DNA of 64,000 nt, from contig OY764876.1 of NCBI GenBank assembly GCA_963668595.1, forward strand, positions 2,790,001 through 2,854,000. Direction: 5' to 3'. Every line of letters starts with the position of its first letter. Position 1 is the stretch's first letter. A model generated the notes under the pieces. The model saw only the letters and a list, made by a program, of their open reading frames with translations, did not search any database and had not been told where the DNA came from. Both the position numbers and the translations under genes were made by a program. The DNA is from GWE2-42-39 sp963668595 (lineage in GTDB: Bacteria; Bacteroidota; Bacteroidia; Bacteroidales; Prolixibacteraceae). Below, one piece after another: positions 33,931 to 42,308 of the stretch.

Positions 33931-35049
33931 TTAGCGAAATTTTTTCAGTAAGAAATCGTGATTGATCAGCAGATAAAAGCCTAGCCCGAAAGAAAAATCA
34001 GATGTTTTCAGATCAAAAACAGCTTCGGTTTGCAAGGCAAAATGCAGGTCAGTTACGATTTCTTTTTTCAATATATAATTGAATGAAGCCAGCGAGCGCT
34101 TGTCTTGCGAAAGCCCCCAATCGACATCCGACAACGACTGATACAATTTTTTACCAAAAGGAGACGTGAATTTTGAGGCCGACCAATAATCAAGCGAGAA
34201 ATTTCCCCAACGGCTTTCCATTTCAGCTGTCAACGACCATCCGTTGCCCGATGAGTATTTCAACGGTTCCGGTCCGTCGGGGCATTTGTAGCCCAACCAA
34301 TATGCGCCCACATTAATTTGGTTGAAAAATGAACCTTGCGATTGATGGCTCATTTTTAAGCCAGTCGTCACATTGTAATGAGTAACCACTCCAAGCGGAC
34401 TCGAATCGATCTCGCCGCCCTGATGATACGCAAGAATATGCAAAGGCACCGACCATTGTGTGTTTTCTCCTGTATAAATACGGGCATTTCCAGTCCATCC
34501 GAAAGTAAAATGCTCCTGCCACGGATCGTTTTTCAAAATCAGCTGTCGCCAGTCTGCCCACATCTGAAAATCAAATACTTTCGAATCATATAAAAATTGA
34601 ATTCCTTCTTCCGGCGCATCAGTCATGCTGCGCTCCGGATCCCAAAGTTGTTTCAAAAGTCCATGATTGTTGTTCTGATTCAGATTACCAAAAACAGCAG
34701 TCAACTTATCGGTCAGGCGGTATTGCACCGAAAACCAGGGACGTGTAATGGTAAAATCTTCTCGCCCGTGATAGCGCAAAAAATGTCCGCCCACATTGGC
34801 CGATAATTTTTCAGAAAAAGTATAACGAAGTTTGGGTTGCAACCATGCACCGGTCCAGGTGTATCCGTCCACCGTATTCCCTTTGTATTCATTGTTCAGA
34901 AAAAAGCTCAGGCTTTGAAACTGCAAATCAAGGTCTCCAGCCTTTCCGGCTTCTACCGGGCGATATTCATTATTAATTCCGGCAATATTCTGAGCAACAA
35001 GTAAGCCAGAGCAAAACAGGAAAATGAGGGATGCAAACAACGCTTTCAT
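33931..35049 (-). CDS. outer-membrane beta-barrel protein of unknown function
   Basis: This 372-residue exported protein has a signal peptide (MKALFASLIFLFCSGLLVAQ) and alternating strands with aromatic girdles throughout (KLRYTFSEKLSANVGGHFLRY, PWFSVQYRLTDKLTAVFGN), ending in LGFYLLINHDFLLKKFR. It looks like a medium-sized porin-type barrel; I do not recognise a named family. ATG at 35049 begins the signal. The MFS gene ends 1 nt upstream, so the pair probably forms one unit that carries something across both membranes, which would be the best clue to function. Confidence 0.55.
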   Translation of the reverse strand: MKALFASLIFLFCSGLLVAQNIAGINNEYRPVEAGKAGDLDLQFQSLSFFLNNEYKGNTVDGYTWTGAWLQPKLRYTFSEKLSANVGGHFLRYHGREDFTITRPWFSVQYRLTDKLTAVFGNLNQNNNHGLLKQLWDPERSMTDAPEEGIQFLYDSKVFDFQMWADWRQLILKNDPWQEHFTFGWTGNARIYTGENTQWSVPLHILAYHQGGEIDSSPLGVVTHYNVTTGLKMSHQSQGSFFNQINVGAYWLGYKCPDGPEPLKYSSGNGWSLTAEMESRWGNFSLDYWSASKFTSPFGKKLYQSLSDVDWGLSQDKRSLASFNYILKKEIVTDLHFALQTEAVFDLKTSDFSFGLGFYLLINHDFLLKKFR

Positions 35050-35050
35050 C

Positions 35051-36502
35051 TTAAATTTTCTTTTTAGTAGGCAGAATAAAACGATCGTACAAGAAAAGCA
35101 GGAAGGCCGCAGAAACACCCACTCCGGTAAAAATCATCCAAATGCTCTGCGGGTGATAATTACTCCAAAGCAGGTTTGTCAATTGTTCGCTGTTCAGATT
35201 CATTTGTTTCGCTGCTTCAGCAAAATATTCATTTTTACTGAATGAATCCGAAATTTCAGGCAACTGCAAGCCCAAACGAGCAACTTCTTTTTTTAGCAGA
35301 AATGTTTTGTCTGCAATTCCTTCAAATAAATCGCCCGACAAAAAACCAGCAATCTGGTGCCCCAGTGCGATGGGTAAATAGGAAGTTCCAATATACAATG
35401 CTTTTTTATCCTCGGGAGCAGTGCTACCTACATACTCAGTAAATTTGGGAGAACTGGCCATTTCGCCCAGCGCAAAAACCAGCACACCAAGTAAAATCAT
35501 CCATCCGATTTGAAAAGAAAACATCATTCCCAAACCGCCTGATAAAACCAGAATTCCCCCCGTCATCGCGTGTAGTGGTTTAAACCGCATTACGAATGCC
35601 GATACCATCAACTGAAAGCAGATAATGAAAAACGAAGCCATACTGCTGAAAGAAACAGTGGAAAATCCCCCGTGTCCGTCGCCAATTGAATCGGCTAAAC
35701 CGGGTGAAACAGATTGAATAGCATTGAAAAGACCACTTGTATTTCCCCACTGCTCAACAAATATCGGAAATGAATAATATAATTGATTGTAGGCTCCCCA
35801 CATTAAAGAAACAACAAGAAGTAAAAGCACATGTCGCCAGTCGTGAATAGTAACCCAAATGTTTTGAAATGCCTGTCCGATACTTCTGCTCAATGAAGTT
35901 TTCCCTTGCTTTTCTATCGGTTCTTTGAAAAAGAAAAATGTCACAATGTAATTTAAGCCCAGAATAATCATCGACATAAAAAACACATAATCCCAGCCTT
36001 TTTTGAGCAACATCCCGGCAATAAACGGACCGATAAAACCTCCGATATTTACCATCATATAAAAAATACCGAAGCCGATGGATGCCGTTTTTTCATTGGT
36101 AGTCCGGGCAATCATGGCCGAAATAATGGGTTTAAACGTTGCTCCTCCTACACAAATCCATATAAACGAAAAAAAAGCAAGTCCGAACGAATGAAACGTC
36201 CGCATCATAAAAAAACCGGTAATATAGATAGTGAAAGAAAGAAATAACATTTTTTTGTAGCCAATCTTGTCGGCAATTGCTCCGGTAACAATTGGCAGAA
36301 AATACAACAATGTTGAACCGGTTGCCATAATCAGACTTTTCTGTGCAAACGAAAGGCCGAGTGCTCCGGTGTCTTTCGAATTGACCAGATACAAAGCCAG
36401 TGCCATGTAAAAGCCATACCAAGCCCATCGTTCAAACAACTCAATTACATTCGACGCCCAAAATGTGCGGGGATAATTTTTAAATGTTCCGGAAATGCTC
36501 AT
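35051..36502 (-). CDS. MFS transporter, POT/peptide-like
   Basis: This 483-residue integral membrane protein has about twelve hydrophobic segments. The N-terminal IELFERWAWYGFYMALALYL matches the ExFER motif of proton-dependent oligopeptide transporters, and GAIADKIGYKKML is the MFS loop motif. YIGTSYLPIALGHQIAGFL lies in the C-terminal half. Substrate could be peptides or another organic solute. Its stop is 1 nt from the start of the outer-membrane protein gene, so the two likely work together. A longer N-terminus is not supported. Confidence 0.8.
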   Translation of the reverse strand: MSISGTFKNYPRTFWASNVIELFERWAWYGFYMALALYLVNSKDTGALGLSFAQKSLIMATGSTLLYFLPIVTGAIADKIGYKKMLFLSFTIYITGFFMMRTFHSFGLAFFSFIWICVGGATFKPIISAMIARTTNEKTASIGFGIFYMMVNIGGFIGPFIAGMLLKKGWDYVFFMSMIILGLNYIVTFFFFKEPIEKQGKTSLSRSIGQAFQNIWVTIHDWRHVLLLLVVSLMWGAYNQLYYSFPIFVEQWGNTSGLFNAIQSVSPGLADSIGDGHGGFSTVSFSSMASFFIICFQLMVSAFVMRFKPLHAMTGGILVLSGGLGMMFSFQIGWMILLGVLVFALGEMASSPKFTEYVGSTAPEDKKALYIGTSYLPIALGHQIAGFLSGDLFEGIADKTFLLKKEVARLGLQLPEISDSFSKNEYFAEAAKQMNLNSEQLTNLLWSNYHPQSIWMIFTGVGVSAAFLLFLYDRFILPTKKKI

Positions 36503-36696
36503 TGGTCGGATTTTTTTTGAGGCACTAAAGTAATAAAATTACAAAGAAAGCGACCATTAAGATTAATTAACTGAATGCTAAGCAGCGTAAAGGATGATAA
36601 TCGTAAATGATTTATTATTTTTGCTGGCTCACAAAAAAATGGGTTTTGCAAAATACCTCAAGCCCAAAGCTCTGAATAAAAATAAAAATACGCGAC

Positions 36697-38412
36697 ATGA
36701 TGAACACACAACATAGCGAAAACAAAAAACAAAACAATCACTTTTTCAGAAAAAGAAACTGGCTGATTGTTGCCGGGGTATTGGTATTATCGCTTGGCTT
36801 TCTGAGTCTGACCCGGGACGAGAAGAATTTCCGTATTGCCAGAAACCTGGATATTTTTTACACACTCTTCCGTGAAGTGAATTTGTTTTATGTTGACGAG
36901 GTTGATCCGGACAAACTGATTCAGACAAGTATCAACGAAATGCTTGAATCGCTCGACCCGTACACCACCTACATTCCGGAAGAAGAAATTGAAGATTTCC
37001 GCTTTCAGACTACAGGAGAATATGCAGGAATTGGAGCATTGATTGGTCAACGCGATGATAAAATATTAATTTCAGAACCTTATGAAGGATTCCCGGCACA
37101 AAAAGCCGGATTGAAAGCAGGCGACATCATTCTGGAAGTATCCGGAAAATCGACCAAAGGAATGACTTCATCGGATGTAAGCAATCTATTAAAAGGCCCG
37201 GCTCAAAAGCCGCTGAACATAAAAGTAGATCGCCCCGGAGAAAAGAAACCACTTTCATTTGATCTGGTTCGCGAAAAAATACAAATCGATCCGGTTCCGT
37301 ATTACGGTATGCTTAATGAAGAAACCGGATATATTCGTTTGTCGAATTTCACCCTCGATTGCAACGAAAATGTACGAAAAGCATTTACCGAATTAAAAGA
37401 AAAAAACAATGTGCGTTCGCTGGTTCTCGACTTGCGTTCGAACCCCGGAGGTTTGCTTATTGATGCGGTAAAAGTTGCCAATATGTTTGTACCAAAAGGT
37501 CGCGAAATAGTAAGTACTCGCGGGAAAATCAAACAAGGCGACATGACTTATCTTGCTACCGAAAATCCGATCGATACACTGATGCCTTTAGCCGTTCTGG
37601 TAAATACAGGTTCTGCTTCTGCCTCGGAAATTGTAGCCGGAGCATTGCAAGACCTCGACCGCGCAGTAATTATTGGAGCTCGCACCTTCGGTAAAGGACT
37701 GGTACAAACCACCCGCGACCTGAGCTATAACGCCAAACTGAAAGTAACTACTGCAAAATATTACATCCCAAGCGGACGCTGTATTCAGGCGCTTGATTAT
37801 TCGCACCGCAACGAAGATGGCAGTGTGGGACACATTCCAGACTCGCTTATTTCGAAATTCACAACGCGAAATGGTCGTATTGTTTATGATGGTGGTGGTG
37901 TTCTTCCTGATTTGAAGATTGAATCGGAATACCTGAATTCTCTCGCTTACAAGCTGGCAGTTGATTACGTAATTTTCGATTTTGCAACAAAATACTCAAG
38001 CGAACACAAAGAAATAGCTTCACCTGAAGAATTTCGAATTACCGATGAAATGTACGATGAGTTTATCGCTTTTGTAAAAGCAAAAGGATTCAGCTATGAA
38101 TCGAGAACCGAAGAACAGCTAAAAACACTGATTGAAACAGCAAAACGCGAGCATTATTACGATACTTCGAAAAATGATTTCGAATTACTGGAAAAACAAC
38201 TCAAACACGACACAGAACAAGATCTTCGGACATTTGCCGAAGACGTAAAAGAATTATTGTCTGATGAAATTGTATCCCGCTATTACCACCGCAAAGGAGC
38301 AATTAAAGCATCAATTAAAGATGACAAAGCAATCAAGCGTGCGTTGGAAATATTAAAAAACCAGGAAGAATATGCAGCAATATTCAAAAAAGGAACCGAA
38401 ATAAAAGAATAA
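36697..38412 (+). CDS. S41-family C-terminal processing protease
   Basis: This 571-residue serine protease (CtpA/Prc type) cuts envelope proteins near their C-termini. An N-terminal anchor (WLIVAGVLVLSLGFLSL) leads to a PDZ domain (about 85-170, GIGALIGQRDDKILI, SPAQ-like GFPAQKAGLKAGDIILEVSG) and the S41 core: NTGSASASEIVAGALQDLDR with the catalytic Ser around residue 310, and GARTFGKGLVQT with the Lys near 333. Length is within the range of Bacteroidota members. It is monocistronic and ends in a strong terminator. Confidence 0.93.
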   Translation: MMNTQHSENKKQNNHFFRKRNWLIVAGVLVLSLGFLSLTRDEKNFRIARNLDIFYTLFREVNLFYVDEVDPDKLIQTSINEMLESLDPYTTYIPEEEIEDFRFQTTGEYAGIGALIGQRDDKILISEPYEGFPAQKAGLKAGDIILEVSGKSTKGMTSSDVSNLLKGPAQKPLNIKVDRPGEKKPLSFDLVREKIQIDPVPYYGMLNEETGYIRLSNFTLDCNENVRKAFTELKEKNNVRSLVLDLRSNPGGLLIDAVKVANMFVPKGREIVSTRGKIKQGDMTYLATENPIDTLMPLAVLVNTGSASASEIVAGALQDLDRAVIIGARTFGKGLVQTTRDLSYNAKLKVTTAKYYIPSGRCIQALDYSHRNEDGSVGHIPDSLISKFTTRNGRIVYDGGGVLPDLKIESEYLNSLAYKLAVDYVIFDFATKYSSEHKEIASPEEFRITDEMYDEFIAFVKAKGFSYESRTEEQLKTLIETAKREHYYDTSKNDFELLEKQLKHDTEQDLRTFAEDVKELLSDEIVSRYYHRKGAIKASIKDDKAIKRALEILKNQEEYAAIFKKGTEIKE

Positions 38413-38432
38413 GAAAAACGATCACATACTCA

Positions 38433-38467
38433 CAAAAAAAATCCCGCTGCTATGCGGGATTTTTTTT
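38433..38467. terminator. intrinsic terminator after the S41 protease gene
   Basis: A perfect 14-bp stem (A8-TCCCGC at 38433-38446, GCGGGA-T8 at 38454-38467) has a 7-nt loop, between converging genes. Confidence 0.9.
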
Positions 38468-38485
38468 ATATCTCAGTTCGAAAAA

Positions 38486-38986
38486 TTATAGTCCAAATGT
38501 GTCCGGATTCAGCACGGCCCAACCAATTGTAATAATAATCAATACAGCCAGAACTGCAAAAAACAGAATCACCCCAACCTTGTATCGTTTATTCGATTTT
38601 TTCAGCGTTGAAACCGACATAATTTTATGAATTTTGTCAACCATTTTTTTCAATGCCAACTGATCTTTTACAATATAATCGAATGCACCGTATTTCATAC
38701 TGTTGATGGCCACATCAATGCTGTCTTGTCCCGACAGAAAAATAAATTCCGTCTCAGGCGACACTTTTTTCGCTTTCACAAGCACGTCAATGCCAGTCAT
38801 TTTATCCAACAAATAATCCTGAATAATAATATCTGGCTTTTTATGAAGATTAGCCAATGCTTCTTCACCCGTCAGGTACGACTCAACATTGGTCAGCTTG
38901 TTCGACCGAAGGAAACTAACTACCAACTGGTTGTACACCTGATTGTCTTCTACGACAAAAATTAGCGGATTTTTGTTGTTTTGCAT
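38486..38986 (-). CDS. receiver-domain protein with a C-terminal membrane helix
   Basis: This 166-residue protein is a single two-component receiver domain (residues 1-125). The acidic pair is in VVEDN (Glu13, Asp14), the phosphoacceptor is Asp57 in IIIQDYLLDKMTG, the switch region is FLSGQDS, and the Lys is in YIVKDQ. No output domain follows. Residues 126-136 are basic (LKKSNKRYK) and 137-160 form one hydrophobic helix (VGVILFFAVLAVLIIITIGW), which would hold the receiver at the inner membrane with a short outer tail. It is not next to a histidine kinase. It may be a phosphate sink or a membrane-bound partner of a hybrid kinase. Confidence 0.85.
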   Translation of the reverse strand: MQNNKNPLIFVVEDNQVYNQLVVSFLRSNKLTNVESYLTGEEALANLHKKPDIIIQDYLLDKMTGIDVLVKAKKVSPETEFIFLSGQDSIDVAINSMKYGAFDYIVKDQLALKKMVDKIHKIMSVSTLKKSNKRYKVGVILFFAVLAVLIIITIGWAVLNPDTFGL

Positions 38987-39227
38987 AGCTTTAAAATATA
39001 ATTAGCAAGCTCATTCCCTTACAAATATCAATAAATAGAGACTTTTGCCTGTCTATTTTACAGATAATTCAAATTTATAAAATAATTCGAAATATATGAT
39101 TAAGCACATAGGCATAACGTAATTTTTTACTTTTTCGTATTACTTTCAGGATAAAAAATAAGGCTCGCTTTTCCTAAATTTATACCTTCGCTCTGTTTTT
39201 TTAGGCGGATAATCAATACAAAAAGCG

Positions 39228-40007
39228 ATGTTACTGGCAATTGACATAGGTAATACAAATATTGTTTTCGGAGTAAACCACAATGCCGACTGGATTAAAA
39301 TCTGGCGTATTAAAACTACAGCAGAAAAGACGTCGGACGAATACGAAGTATTATTTCGTTCATTATTTACCGGGGCAAATGTTACTTCCGGATACATTAC
39401 ACACGTAATAATCAGCAGTGTTGTTCCTTCGCTATCAAGAGCTTTTCGCGAAATGATCCGCAATTTTCTCTCGCTGGAAGCAATGTTCGTGCGTCCTGAA
39501 ATATATTCGCTGCTTCCTCTCGAAATTCTTAATCCATACGAAATAGGCACTGATTTGGTCGCCAATGCAACGGCAGCAATTTCGAAACACCCAAGCCCCT
39601 GTCTGGTAATCGATTTTGGCACTGCGCTTACCTTTACAACGGTTGGTCAGGCCGGAAATATTCTTGGCGTAGCCATTGCTCCAGGTTTACGCACTGCGGT
39701 AAAAGCGCTTGCCGGCAACACGGCTCAACTGCCACATGTTGAACTTGCCGTTCCGCCTTCGGTATTAGGAAAAAATACAGTACACGCCATTCAATCAGGA
39801 ATTGTGTTGGGTTACACCGGAATGGTCCGCTACATGATTGAACAAATACAGAAAGAAGTTCCGTCAAACCTGAGAATAATTGCAACAGGAGGATTAGCTT
39901 CAGTAATTGCCCCGTATTGCCAAAACATTGATTGTATTGAAGAAAATCTGACACTTGACGGATTGAAAATTATTTCCGAATACATTTCCGGCCAACGTAT
40001 AAAATAA
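39228..40007 (+). CDS. coaX: type III pantothenate kinase
   Basis: This 259-residue enzyme phosphorylates pantothenate, the first step of CoA synthesis. It has the ASKHA-type signatures MLLAIDIGNTNIVFGV, GTDLVANATAA, LVIDFGTALTF and VAIAPGLRTAVKAL, and IATGGLASVIAP near the end. It needs a monovalent cation and, unlike CoaA, is not inhibited by CoA. With panC/panD 18 kb away the cell can make CoA from aspartate and pantoate. It is monocistronic. Confidence 0.95.
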   Translation: MLLAIDIGNTNIVFGVNHNADWIKIWRIKTTAEKTSDEYEVLFRSLFTGANVTSGYITHVIISSVVPSLSRAFREMIRNFLSLEAMFVRPEIYSLLPLEILNPYEIGTDLVANATAAISKHPSPCLVIDFGTALTFTTVGQAGNILGVAIAPGLRTAVKALAGNTAQLPHVELAVPPSVLGKNTVHAIQSGIVLGYTGMVRYMIEQIQKEVPSNLRIIATGGLASVIAPYCQNIDCIEENLTLDGLKIISEYISGQRIK

Positions 40008-40223
40008 ATTGTTGTTTTTGTATTTTTTCAGTCAATAAAAAAATAAATTACAATCAACAAGACACTTACACTCACACATTGCCACGTTGTTTTGTATTTG
40101 CAGAGTAGTCCGTTTGCCGATTTTTTACGGCAATTGAACGAAAAAAATCATATTCAGTAAAATTCATCCTTAATTTTAGTAACGATTTTAGATTACTAAT
40201 CGTCTTACGAAAAATTTAAGTTT

Positions 40224-40946
40224 ATGAATACGCAAAGACTTTCCGTTCTCAGCATTTTTATGGTTTTGATGACCATGTTCAGTTCCTGTATTTTTATGGG
40301 TCCCAAACTTAGGGGCAATGGCCATGTAACGGAAGAAGTTCGCGAAGTGAATAATTTTCACAAACTGGAAGTTAGTCGCGGAATGAATGTATGGATCACC
40401 GAAGGAGATACTACGCAAGTAGTTGTTGTTGCTGACGAAAATCTCCACGATGCAATTATCACCAAAGTTCGTGCTGGCAAACTGGAAGTTTACATTGATG
40501 GCTGGATTCGCAAAGCAAAAGAAAATAAAGTGCTTATCACCGTAAAAAATCTGGATGAAATCGATGTATCGTCAGGGGCAAACGTTTTCAGCAACGGAGT
40601 ATTGAATTACCCCGAACTTGACATGTCGTGCTCATCGGGAGCCAATATCACGCTTGAAATAAATTCGAAACGAGCCGAAGCTCAATCCAGTTCCGGAGCA
40701 AATATTATTTTGAGAGGTAACGCAGAACAAATCAAAGCTCGTTCATCTTCCGGATCGAATATCAAAGCAGGCGACCTGCAATCAGCAAATTGCGATGCTG
40801 AAGTATCAAGCGGTGCGAACATCTTTGTTCGGGTAAGCAATACGCTAAACGCCGAAGCTTCTTCCGGTGGAAATGTTTTCTACCAGGGAAAGCCACAGCA
40901 ACAGAATGTAAAAACCTCTTCCGGAGGAAATATCATTGCACAGTAA
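40224..40946 (+). CDS. DUF2807 (head GIN) lipoprotein with SSGAN repeats
   Basis: This 240-residue lipoprotein has a signal ending in FSSC (Cys22) and the DUF2807/head GIN fold, expected to be a right-handed beta-solenoid. Short motifs recur about every 20 residues: VSSGANVF, CSSGANIT, SSSGANII, SSSGSNIK, VSSGANIF, ASSGGNVF and TSSGGNII. The Asn in each would stack along the solenoid as a ladder. Function is unknown; such proteins are typical of Bacteroidota envelopes. It stands 49 nt before a paralogue whose repeats carry Asp in place of Asn. Confidence 0.85.
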   Translation: MNTQRLSVLSIFMVLMTMFSSCIFMGPKLRGNGHVTEEVREVNNFHKLEVSRGMNVWITEGDTTQVVVVADENLHDAIITKVRAGKLEVYIDGWIRKAKENKVLITVKNLDEIDVSSGANVFSNGVLNYPELDMSCSSGANITLEINSKRAEAQSSSGANIILRGNAEQIKARSSSGSNIKAGDLQSANCDAEVSSGANIFVRVSNTLNAEASSGGNVFYQGKPQQQNVKTSSGGNIIAQ

Positions 40947-40995
40947 TTATCAGAAAAACAATTTATACAATTTCAGAAATTTAAAACAGAAAAAA

Positions 40996-41703
40996 ATGAG
41001 ACAAACAGTATTCGCACTAGTTGTGCTCCTGGTAACCAGCACCTTTGCCGTGAGCAAAGCTTCCAACAAACAGGATTCGCGCAAAGAAACCCGCACGGTT
41101 CAGAGTTTTCATGGCATCAAAGTAAGCAGTGGCATCGACTTGTTCCTTCAACAGGGAAATCCGATACAACTGAATGTCGAAGCAGACAAAGACATTATCG
41201 ATGATTTGAAAACTGAAGTTAAAGACGGCATTCTTCATATTTATATCAATAAAAATCTTTCGTGGGGATGGAACCGCACCCGTAAAGTATATCTGATTTG
41301 CCCTCAATTGGATTTACTTGACGCTTCCGCAGGAGCCGATGTCAAAGCAGAAGGAATATTCAAATCAGAAGAAATTTCGATAGAAACCAGCAGCGGCAGC
41401 GACGCAGAAGTGGTTGTTGAAGCTTCGAAAGTTCGCATTAGTACCAGCAGTGGCAGCGATGCAAAAGTTAGCGGTACCACAAACGAGTTACGCGCCTCAT
41501 CGTCAAGTGGTAGCGATTTGGATGCCAGTGAACTGAAAGCTCGCATTGTAAAAGTATCCGCTTCCAGCGGATCGGATGCCGATGTATATGCTTCTGAAAA
41601 GATTGATGCCGATGCAAGTAGCGGTGGTGATATTAGTTACGGAGGAAATCCAACACAAAAGAACATTAACGAATCAAGCGGCGGAGACGTTAGCAAACGA
41701 TAA
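40996..41703 (+). CDS. DUF2807 (head GIN) secreted protein with SSGSD repeats
   Basis: This 235-residue protein is a paralogue of the one at 40224. It has an export signal (MRQTVFALVVLLVTSTFAVS) without a lipobox Cys, so it is probably periplasmic or released and not lipidated. Repeats are VSSGIDLF, ASAGADVK, TSSGSDAEV, TSSGSDAKV, SSSGSDLD, ASSGSDADV, ASSGGDIS and ESSGGDVS. Asp replaces Asn at the ladder position, which could bind a cation such as calcium (inference). ATG at 40996 starts the signal; an upstream in-frame ATG overlaps the previous gene. The two genes are likely one operon and end in a hairpin. Confidence 0.83.
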   Translation: MRQTVFALVVLLVTSTFAVSKASNKQDSRKETRTVQSFHGIKVSSGIDLFLQQGNPIQLNVEADKDIIDDLKTEVKDGILHIYINKNLSWGWNRTRKVYLICPQLDLLDASAGADVKAEGIFKSEEISIETSSGSDAEVVVEASKVRISTSSGSDAKVSGTTNELRASSSSGSDLDASELKARIVKVSASSGSDADVYASEKIDADASSGGDISYGGNPTQKNINESSGGDVSKR

Positions 41704-41707
41704 ATTC

Positions 41708-41733
41708 AAAAAGGGAGCTCTGGTTCCCTTTTT
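41708..41733. terminator. intrinsic terminator after the DUF2807 pair
   Basis: AAAAAGGGA (41708-41716) pairs with TCCCTTTTT (41725-41733) and lies between convergent genes. Confidence 0.75.
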
Positions 41734-41742
41734 TCTTTTCCC

Positions 41743-42225
41743 TTAAATTGGTCGCACTACCAGCGAATCGTCGCATTCTCCGAATAATTCCTGAATGGTT
41801 TTCTGAAAAACAGGATGTATTTTTTCCGGAGCAATTTCGCAAAGTGGCTGCAATACAAATTTTCGGGAAGCCATGCGTGGATGCGGAACAACAATCTCAG
41901 GTTGATTGATTACCTGATCGCCAAAAAAAATTAAATCGATGTCGATGACCCGCGAAATATATTGCTGAGATGAACGAATTCGACCAATTTGTGCTTCAAT
42001 CGCGTGAGCCATTGATAAACATTCAGATACACTCAAGGCTGTATCAACAATAAATGCCTGATTCCAGAACCAATCGTCTGAATCAAAACCCCATGGTTCA
42101 GTTTCGTAAATCTTTGATTGCCGAATAACTGACCCCACTTTTTCGCGGATTAACTGTTCTGCTTCAGCAAAAATCTTTGATTTGTCGCCCAGATTTCCTC
42201 CCAACAATAAATAAACTTGCTCCAT
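41743..42225 (-). CDS. folK: 2-amino-4-hydroxy-6-hydroxymethyldihydropteridine diphosphokinase
   Basis: This 160-residue enzyme (HPPK) adds pyrophosphate to hydroxymethyl-dihydropterin, a step in folate synthesis. It is a full canonical copy: YLLLGGNLGDKSKIFAEAEQ, YETEPWGF, IDIDLIFFGD (the metal-binding Asp pair), and VPHPRMASRKFVLQPLCEIAP, which holds the loop-3 His and Arg. A second, shorter FolK-like gene lies at 63243, and comparison shows this one is the normal folate enzyme. No other fol gene is adjacent. Confidence 0.95.
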   Translation of the reverse strand: MEQVYLLLGGNLGDKSKIFAEAEQLIREKVGSVIRQSKIYETEPWGFDSDDWFWNQAFIVDTALSVSECLSMAHAIEAQIGRIRSSQQYISRVIDIDLIFFGDQVINQPEIVVPHPRMASRKFVLQPLCEIAPEKIHPVFQKTIQELFGECDDSLVVRPI

Positions 42226-42308
42226 TCCTGCCTGCGATTTGTAACAAAATCGCTAAATTCGTACAAATTCACTGAAGAACAAAAACACTAATAAAAAAAG
42301 AATCCACC

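Noticed and set aside
39146..39622. A 158-codon minus-strand frame
   Set aside because: It is antisense to coaX, whose conserved motifs explain the DNA.
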